A stretch of 64,000 bases of DNA from Glossina fuscipes (taxonomy: Eukaryota > Arthropoda > Insecta > Diptera > Glossinidae). The stretch lies in assembly GCF_014805625.2 (NCBI RefSeq), contig NW_023998490.1, positions 3,294,349 through 3,358,348 on the forward strand, in the 5' to 3' direction. Below the pieces are notes generated by a model that saw nothing but the letters and a program-made list of their open reading frames with translations, made no database searches and was not told where the DNA came from. The position numbers and the translations under genes were made by a program. Below, piece after piece: positions 56,520 through 64,000 of the stretch (the stretch's first letter is position 1; every line of letters starts with the position of its first letter).

Positions 56520-57265
56520 GGGCCACTTTTAAAATAAACCTATTCACGATGCCTACTAGTATCTAAAATGTTGTTTCTATATAAAGTCAAATTTTTCATG
56601 TGCGTATTTCTGGGGAAGCGGGCACAAAACGCAACCTAATATAGTGCATATTTACTATAGTTACATAGGGCATGATCCGAAAATATGGGTAGATGGTCCA
56701 AATTTTGCAGAGTTCACTTCGGTATGAAATTACTATGATATTATGGGTCAATTTCCATTGCCACATGTTAAAATTTAGACTTTCCTGCTCTACAAAGAAT
56801 CAATTTTAGTGAAGATCCTTATTGTGGTGGGTTCCAAAAACTAGGCCGAGATGGTCCAAACTTGGTACAGTTAATTTTTTTTATGTTAAATTACTAGTAT
56901 GATGTAATTTTCATCATGAAACCTTAAAAATTATACGTTTTTGTCGTACGAACGACAGTTTTCCTTATGTGAGAGGGATTCAAGAACTGGCCGACCCGAT
57001 CCAAAGTTTTCATACCAATTTAGAATGCTGAAATACAACTTCTTAACCACTTTTATCAAGAAATTTTGAAAATAACAATTTCACAATCCACATAACGACT
57101 TTTCAGAATAGAGCGTTATTCTCATCTAAAAAAAGAGTGGATCGATCCGGACGAATTCCAACAATGTTCGTCCAGGTTACTATACCTAATTTCAACAGAA
57201 TATCTCAAAAATTGCGGCAGCTGCATGTTAAGACTTCAAATACGGCGGGGAATTTAAAATGACGC
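56520..57265 (+). repeat. Dispersed repeat family B, long copy
   Basis: GTGCGTATTTCTGGGGAAGC, AATATAGTGCATATTTACTAT, GGTAGATGGTCCAAATTTTGC, CTTTCCTGCTCTACAAAG, ATGGTCCAAACTTGGTACAG, TTTTCATACCAATTTAGAATG and CTTTTCAGAATAGAGCGTTAT give the best view of the family B 5' half. Confidence 0.75.
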
Positions 57266-57799
57266 TTCTTATTGAACGATCCTATAGAATTACAACCTGT
57301 TAACGATAGCGAAGTGTGTGTTCTTGCTAGACTGATACCCTTATCTTTTTTTTTCAAAGCATATATAAAATTTTTTATATTATTTTATGAATGAGAAAAA
57401 TCAATGTTCTACAGGTATTGTGTTTGATATAACTTTCTCCTGAAACGGTTTACTTGTTATTGAAGGGTGAGCAGGGAGAAAGAGATGGAGTAGGAAAATG
57501 TGAAATAAATTTCAAATTAATTTAAAAGTGATTCAAAAAACAAATGAGATATATTTGCGGTTTGGTCATTACTCTTGCGTATGTCATCGTTTATAGCCAC
57601 AATAACTTAGCATGACTGTGTTCAACTAAAACATAGAATCCATTCATGCGATGTAATGAATTCATTTAAAAACTGTCCTAAGAAAGGTGCTGTCGTTTCG
57701 TTGGCATTTACATTCGTTAATGAACGATAAAATTCAAAAGATGATGAAGTGAAAAAATCCTCATTTTGGAAAAAAGATATAAATAACTTCTTTTTATGT
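57266..57799. other. Unassigned AT-rich region
   Basis: Nothing recognised. Confidence 0.4.
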
Positions 57800-58090
57800 C
57801 TTACACCAGGTGGGGTATAGGGTATATTAAGTTAGTGGTGTCGTATATAACACGCAGAAAGGCTTAAGATAGACCCACCTTTTTTGGTACCGATCGATTC
57901 AGATTCAGAAGCCGAATTGATCTAAGCGTGCTTGTCCGCCTGTCCGTCTTGTTTTCAACCTACAAATCGCAATTTTTTAAATATTTTGATGAAATTTGGT
58001 AGATTGACGTGTTTTAGCCGAACGGCGCACGCCTTATTGAAAATGGTTAAAATCGTTATGCGAATAACTGCAGGGTGGTGTAGAATATTT
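57800..58090 (-). repeat. Family B 3' end
   Basis: TTACACCAGGTGGGGTATAGGG, ACACGCAGAAAGGCTTAAGATAG, TACCGATCGATTCAGATTC, GTCCGCCTGTCCGTC and TTTTGATGAAATTTGGTAG are family B in reverse. Confidence 0.75.
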
Positions 58091-58944
58091 TGTAGCCTTT
58101 TTCTTTTTTGAAATTGAACATAATGTTGAGTAAGGAAATGATGACTTTTTTCAATAGTTATTTTTCGAAGATAAATACGAACAAATCCATTAGCGAACGT
58201 AACTTCCAAATATATTTTGGTACACCAAATAAACGCATCTACTACGCCAAAAAATGTCACGCCGGAAAAACGTTCAAGATAAGATCATTTAATTCATAGC
58301 TTGTGTAGGCCGAGATCGCTACTTATTGCTTATGCCTCTCGTTTAGAATTCAAGTAAACTTCCATACAATTTAACAGCTTTCGTATCGTATTACATCGCA
58401 GTTTAAGTTATAATAATGGCAAACTGTCGGTCAGTTTGAGTCAGTTCGTTATATTGCGAACATAGTTTACGATTGCCGAACGTTGTCATGGCAGCAGTAA
58501 TCTCTCTCATCTATTATCATCTACCGTCAACTCAATATCAACGAGCGCCTCCACCAGTCAATTGCAATTTTAATTATATAAAATTGATAAAAGCGCATAC
58601 ATTATTACGTCAACGCGTTTTGGTTGCAAGTTGTCTATTCATTTTATTGGTTTTAATTCATTTCTCTAGTATCAACAATTTACATATAAAATAGGAGGCG
58701 AATATTTATTAGTCAGTCAATTATGCACACAAAAGCAACAAAAAGCGAAATGTTTTTCAAAAATATCTTCGTTCACATTGTTAACTACTCTTATATTGAG
58801 AATGCATTTAAACAGCCTCAAGTTATGTATGCGCTTAACACGTATCACCATTCTGGCTTTAACTATCGTTTTTACAAACTTAACTACCTATGTATAAATG
58901 TATTAATGAATTTTTGTATTCACCGCAGAAAGACGAACGGTATA
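58091..58944. other. Unassigned AT-rich region
   Basis: Three plus-strand open frames of 63-78 codons (58108-58299, 58473-58694, 58723-58959) without recognised motifs. Nothing else assignable. Confidence 0.4.
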
Positions 58945-59340
58945 CACACTTTGTCATAATGTTTGCAACAGCTGGAACAAAGCTTCAGAGATTCTGTAAA
59001 TTATGTATGTGCTTGATTAGCATGAGATTCGAGATTGATTAAGTCATGTCTGTCCGTATCTGGGTGCATGTGTGGAGCGTTATTGAGTTCAAATTTGGCA
59101 GAAACATTGGAAGTCTTTGCACGTAGTTTGGTGATGAAAATGGACCAAATTAATCAGACCACAAGTCCGTAGTGAAGCCTGAAGTGAACGCTGTTTTGTT
59201 CTGTTTTTCTAAACAAAAATTTATGTTTTTGCTCATTCCTCGCAAATTACAAAAGATCGAAGGCAGCAACTTCCACAGTTATTTTATAAGAAACTCTACT
59301 CTTTATCGGCAAAACTCCAAAAATCGGACATGACGAGTCA
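58945..59340 (+). repeat. Family A 5' half
   Basis: ATGTTTGCAACAGCTGGAAC, AAGCTTCAGAGATTCTG, TCATGTCTGTCCGTATCTG, TTCAAATTTGGCAGAAACAT, TTTGCACGTAGTTTGGTG and GAAAATGGACCAAAT match the family A 5' half. Confidence 0.75.
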
Positions 59341-59559
59341 TAACGTAAAGAGGTCGATATGTTCAAGCCTATTTCGTAGATCCCTCAAACGAAGAAATAT
59401 TATCTCCCTAAAAATATGTCCATTCTAAAATAAAGATGTCACAAGGACACCAGGACCTGGTGGATTAATGTTTTCTTTATAATACCAGCGGTGACCTTGC
59501 GAAAATTGGCTTGGAATTCATCATTTAGTTCATCATACGGCTAACATTCGTTTAGTTTT
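59341..59559. other. Unassigned
   Basis: Short gap between two family A pieces; nothing recognised. Confidence 0.4.
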
Positions 59560-59805
59560 CTGCTGAGCTACCAACCTGCGTGCAAGAACTTCTAATGTTT
59601 CTGCCAAATTTGAGGGCCATAGCTTCATTATTGCAACAAACATTATACAGAGGAATGGATGGAGAGACAAGCTTAAATCGATTCAGAATTTAATGCTGAT
59701 CAACAATATATATACTTTGTGGAATCTCTGAAACTTCCTTCTGAGAGTTGCAAACGTTTTGAAAAAATGAATATACCCCTCGTCCTTCGGTGATGGGTTA
59801 AAAAA
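59560..59805 (-). repeat. Family A 5' third
   Basis: GCGTGCAAGAACTTCTAATG, TTTCTGCCAAATTTGAGG, TTTAATGCTGATCAACAATA, CTTTGTGGAATCTCTGAAAC and CCTTCGGTGATGGG are family A read in reverse. Confidence 0.75.
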
Positions 59806-60689
59806 ACTTATATGCAATAAATAAAAAAACTTTTGAAAATTTTTTGTGGAAAAAGGTTCATGCACAACTCCTAACATGATATTTGTGATGAAGGACAATC
59901 CATTGCTATACCAGATTCTTTAGGAAAAAAACGAAAATATTGTGACAGATCATGAATCTGACTAATACAGCTCTGTGGTTTTTCGATTTGCTAAAGCTAC
60001 AATTAATCCCTTGTCCAAATTCTTCTGTCAAATGAGGGAATAAAAGAAAATTCGTTGAAAGACCTGAGAACTATAACAGAACAACTGCAAAAAAAAAAAA
60101 AAACGAGCAGATGACTGAGTCAAGGATTGGCATAGCAAGCGGAAGGTCTTACCTCAAAAGTGCCAGACTGAATTTAAATAATATTGAAATAAATTATTTT
60201 TGTTGTTCTTTAACCCATTCCAGAACATGGCTTTGTAGCAATAAGTTTATTCACTCGAATTGTTAACTAAAATCCTCCACTTACTATTTCCTGTTGGTAA
60301 AGTAGATCAAGCGATCAAAAGTTGTAACACAAAATTTTTTCGAATCTTCATTAGACACTTGAGAGAACTGTCATAAATTTAAATCAGCAAATGTAAAGTA
60401 AACTGCAACCATAAGCATTAAATATGTTTGTGTACACGTGCCATATGCATATCGTTTATTCATAATCTTCGCGCGGTAGTAAATTCTGCTTATGTATTAA
60501 ATCTGCTTAAATCAGAATATTCATCGCGTTCATGTTAATATTTGTTCATGTTGCCCTTACCCATGTAATACGCATACAAGTACACGAAGAACGTTGTAAA
60601 TATGGTTAACATATTCAATTTTCATCCGTTTCGCGGGAAGGATGTATCGATTTTATTGCTCACTTTGTATACCTGCAATAACAATTAAA
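59806..60689. other. Unassigned AT-rich region
   Basis: Includes 14 A at 60090-60103. Nothing else assignable. Confidence 0.4.
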
Positions 60690-61170
60690 AGAGTTTTCAT
60701 CGACTGTATCCAAACATTTACATGCAAAAATGCTACTTTTAATATTTCCTGACAATACTTGGAAGGGTCCGGATTTTGAGGATCGCCTCCCTTATAATAA
60801 TTTCTTTGGAAAGGACGCCTTTATACCACAGAAAATTCTAATTTTTAATATTTTGTAACGAAAATTGATCAATTTTAGTAATTTTCTAGCAAAATTTAAG
60901 TTTGGGCCACATTGATCTATTTTTCGGATTCCGGCCCACACAAGGGTTTTTATGGCAGTTAAGCTTTTATATGACAGCACCGTATAATATTTAGCATTTT
61001 TATGTATGATGATGAGAAGAGGTGAAAAATAAACACAAAATTAATGTCGTTTAATGTCGATCATGATGGTTTAGGTTTCGGGCCACTTGCTATGTAACAG
61101 CTCTTATAAAAAGTACGAGTTTACATAGTCACAAATTATAATTTTTGATATATTGCCACGAAAATATAAT
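60690..61170 (-). repeat. Family B, diverged copy
   Basis: CTAATTTTTAATATTTTG, ACGAAAATTGATC, TTTGGGCCACATTGATC, ATTCCGGCCCACACAAGGG and CGGGCCACTTGCTATGTAAC match the family B 5' half in reverse. Confidence 0.55.
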
Positions 61171-61187
61171 TTATTAGCAGAAATGGT

Positions 61188-61237
61188 GTAGAATATTTAA
61201 TGGTCGACTTTGCCCGACTATAATTCTTTTTCTTGTT
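61188..61237 (+). repeat. Family B terminal hairpin, opposite orientation
   Basis: GGTGTAGAATATTTAATGG, GTCGACTTTGCCCGACTATA and ATTCTTTTTCTTGTTT form the terminal motif facing the minus-strand copy, the same head-to-head layout as at 6788-8315. Confidence 0.7.
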
Positions 61238-62539
61238 TCTATAATACTAACCATTAACAACAACAAGCAGATTTGAATAGAATTTACCAAAGTTAAGGAG
61301 GTAAGCCACTATAACAGCTTGAAAGAAAAAACGCTTTTAAAAATTGAATGAAAAAGTAGATAATTCGAACAAAAAGGACAAGCCCTTGTTACTAAAAGAA
61401 AACTTAAAATGTTTCGCGTATTCCTCTTCCCATTGTTTTACCAAAAGTTGTTGTCCGAAATTCGAATGAAAAACTGAGGATTGTGGAAGAGAGTCTTTAA
61501 AGTTTTATTACGTGGGACAGACATGTTATTTATTATAATAATATTTTTTATTGATTTTTTCTCTTAATCCTTAAACCTTTCTCGCCGTCCCTCCGGGATC
61601 ATAGCATTTCCCTCGAATATCTTATGCTCCTTTTGTCGTAACTGTCCTCGACAAAATTGAACTTTTTGCACTTTACGTGTTACGAAATGATGAAGAAGAC
61701 GGTAAATATGCGTTATTCTATAGCCGAATTTGTAGTCAACGCTAAACATTAACGAAAGCGTTCGCAGCTTGGCAGAAACACTCCCCTGCTTACATCTAGG
61801 CAAGAGTCTTCTTTGCGATCATATATTAAAATATTTTTATTTTGAGGCGCTATTAACTTAGTGTATGTAGATGTTTTGAAGGCATCTATTTGCGTATTAG
61901 ATAATTTCGAAATCAAACGTTAAACATTAAGAGGTAACTTTTCAGCAGGGATTCGTTTTATGCAGAAAGTTTTCTTCAAAGCGCTTGAAGAAAAGCCGAG
62001 AAATTTTGGGGAAAAAGATTCTCTCTGCAATGAGTTCTTTCTCGTTTACTCTGGAACCTTTTTAGCGTGTATTAGGCCAATAAAAAAAAAAAATTTGTCG
62101 AACGGAATTTGAGCGGATTCTCTCTTAAACTGCATTTACAAACTCCTTTGCGAATGTTTTTTAAATCATTTTGTTTCATACACACATATGTCACATATTA
62201 TTCATATTATTTTTTTTCTTCTTATATTTTTGTACAAAGCGGATTAGTAAGTTTGTTTTCCTTTTTACAATTCTCCATAAAATATGTGTACATATAAGCT
62301 GTATGTGATTTTAGACTAATCTACTTTGTTAGAAAATTCATACTTTGTTCAATTGGAATTTTAAAAAATATTTTTTTTCTTTCTTTTTGCCAACATTTTC
62401 ACACAACACATGGACTCTGCGCCAATGGATGACGCTGACTTTAAGTTAAAATTTTGTTTTGAACAAGCCAGAGCACACAGTTAAATTTACGTACAATACC
62501 CTACTAATCACATTGATTCGATACTTTTAGAGCACTTCT
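61238..62539. other. Unassigned region
   Basis: A 79-codon minus frame at 61564-61803 has mixed composition (QKEHKIFEGNAMIPEGRRER) but no supported family. The rest is AT-rich. Confidence 0.35.
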
Positions 62540-63335
62540 TGTTTGTTTCAGTCGTGGCTGAATCTTTTACATCCATTATCCTAAGAAAGATAAAAAAAAA
62601 AAACAACTAAACTTTCATACTGTATAGTATAGGATGGGCGCAGTTGTTTCTTTCTGTTTTCAGAATGAAAATCGAAATTGATATGGTGTATGTATTGCAC
62701 TTTAAAAAATTGCGAAAAACAAAGGTATTTCTTTCCAGTTTGACTCGTTTGACTCATTTTCAGACTCTTTTGCAAATTTTTAGGCAATAGCTTCATTTTC
62801 CGGAACGACAATATATTTACCATAGAGACTCCACGGTTGGGCAGGCGAACAGATGGACAGATGAAGAGACAGACAATGTAAGCCGCACCCTAAATTTGAA
62901 AGTGATACAGAATTCATATGTTTTATGGGGTTTTTGGAAGCTTGTTTCTGCGCCTTATGGAGATATTTAAAAAATATGACAGCCCATAGATAGGGACAGG
63001 CCATTTTTTTCCATTTTTGTACATCGCTCATAGAATCTACGTTTAAATTTTTATACATTTTTCCGCTGTGGTTTATGAGTAATGATCGAAAAAACAGTTT
63101 TTCTTCCCTTTTGAAAAACGGCGGTGTTTCCAGTTTACATGATACTGTAGACGCTTCCTTTGTCTTAAACGCGATAGCTTAATTTTTGCGGCCAGGCGAA
63201 TATTTACGTCAAGTATTACACAGACGGAAGGGCTTACATCGATTCAGAACTTGTTGTTGATTAAGAATATATTTGTTGTTTGAGGTCTTTGAACCTTCTT
63301 CCTGGGCGTTGTAAACATTTTGACGAAATTAATAA
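62540..63335 (-). repeat. Dispersed repeat family A, near full length
   Basis: In reverse it runs CAGTCGTGGCTGAATCTTTTAC, TACTGTATAGTATAGGATGGGCG, TTTTAGGCAATAGCTTCATTTT, GGGCAGGCGAACAGATGGACAG, AAGCTTGTTTCTGCGCC, CATCGCTCATAGAATCTACG, TGGTTTATGAGTAATGATCG, AATTTTTGCGGCCAGGCG and CTTCTTCCTGGGCGTTGTAAAC. The first microsatellite block is decayed. Confidence 0.75.
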
Positions 63336-64000
63336 AGAAAAAATTATTTTCTCAAATGAAACGCACAGCAATATTGTATGGAAATATTCTTCTGACGAAA
63401 ATGCAAGCTATAATGAAAAACAGTTTCACACTTCCTGCAGAAAGTCCGTCATGAAAGTATCCTTAGTTAGTTAGCCCCAGCCACCATTAAGCACACTTCT
63501 TGAAGTGTTGAGTTAAGCAAACATCGGGTCAATGTACATTAAATTTTGTTATTGAAGGCGTATTAAATACGCTCTACCTAACTTATAAATCCGAAAGCCA
63601 ATAAAATATATTAACACTCTTAATCAGCGCAAATGCCACGTCCATCAACTATACCATACCATAGAAGCGTATTTCGAACGTAACATGCTTCACGGGCAAA
63701 AACCAATGATTGAAGCGATGAGCGTAATATTCCAAAGAATTTATGTAAAAATAAAACATTGAAACGCGACGACTTAAGGCTTTATTATCCTTTGCCTTGT
63801 TTGTTCTTCCTAATCCGATAAAAATAAACTTTGACAACGTTTTTCTGACTTCACTTTCCTGTTTATTTACTTCCATGAATAATACATGCGTTTGCCTGTA
63901 TGCGACAAATTTAAATGCGTCAAGGAGATACCATTTTGCATGATTACATATGTATACATCGCTTATCCGCATATGCATCTCCGTATGAGTGCATGCAAAT
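63336..64000. other. Unassigned region
   Basis: A 109-codon minus frame at 63649-63978 has mixed composition but no recognised motif or start context. A 5S-like string near 63515 was examined and rejected. Nothing else assignable. Confidence 0.35.

Noticed and set aside
61564..61803. 79-codon minus frame with FEGNAM string, compared with ribosomal protein S9
   Set aside because: Only about six residues agree with the FEGNAL motif and the flanks do not match in any frame.
63485..63535. 5S rRNA-like string (GAGTTAAGCAAACATCGGG)
   Set aside because: It resembles the 5S box A region for about 20 bases only. No match continues on either side and there is no T-run terminator at the right distance.
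63649..63978. 109-codon minus open frame
   Set aside because: No motif, no splice or promoter context and no family recognised; frames of this length occur by chance in 64 kb.
1..64000. CRISPR arrays, bacterial operons, tRNA genes
   Set aside because: No regularly spaced direct repeats, Shine-Dalgarno-preceded gene runs or cloverleaf-consistent tRNA sequences were seen on either strand.

Overview
This window is AT-rich eukaryotic nuclear DNA with no bacterial or organellar gene organisation. Long open frames are absent. Almost everything recognisable is decayed transposable-element sequence: jockey-, CR1- and R1-like non-LTR remnants, mariner copies, gypsy/copia scraps, a tRNA-derived SINE, MITEs and an 18S rRNA pseudogene. 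Dispersed repeats carry GTCT/GTCC microsatellites and hairpin ends. That mix suggests an insect, most probably a higher fly (Diptera, possibly a tephritid or related acalyptrate). The order-level call is inference; only the element content is seen directly.

Two old dispersed families dominate. Family A has about 16 pieces and a nearly complete copy at 24466-25345. It has two GTCTGTCC-type blocks and a 3' end with a small palindrome followed by TATAATTTTCTT and CTTGTTT. Family B has about 18 pieces. It carries the CACCAC..GTGGTG palindrome and a GTCGGC..GCCCGAC hairpin before a similar TATAATTCTTT..CTTGTTT tail. Both resemble non-autonomous Helitron/Helentron (DINE-1/HINE-like) elements. A Helitron protein remnant at 54066-54475 directly follows a family A fragment.

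Layout. 1-6.8 kb: a gypsy-like RNase H scrap, family A copies and a SINE with a perfect 13-bp target duplication. 6.8-8.4 kb: an inverted pair of family B copies. 8.5-14 kb: repeat C and featureless AT-rich DNA. 14.1-14.7 kb: a MITE with a long internal hairpin, inserted in a family A copy. 15.7-20.3 kb: A and B copies. 20.4-22.3 kb: an integrase scrap and a CR1-like element. 24.4-29.3 kb: full-length A, mariner, B and a second SINE. 31-34 kb: a copia-like gag scrap, an internally deleted mariner with both TIRs and an abutting Tigger-like MITE. 38-39 kb: a jockey-like reverse transcriptase. 42.0-42.3 kb: 18S rRNA pseudogene. 42.8-43.2 kb: the best host-gene candidate, two short minus-strand exons with an 83-nt intron and a poly(A) signal. 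45.9 kb: a possible 50-residue secreted peptide. 47.9-54.5 kb: R1-like, mariner and Helitron remnants. 55-64 kb: mainly A and B copies.

No intact operon, tRNA gene, CRISPR array or complete transposase was found. The window reads as intergenic or intronic DNA built from nested, decayed mobile elements, with perhaps the 3' end of one host gene.
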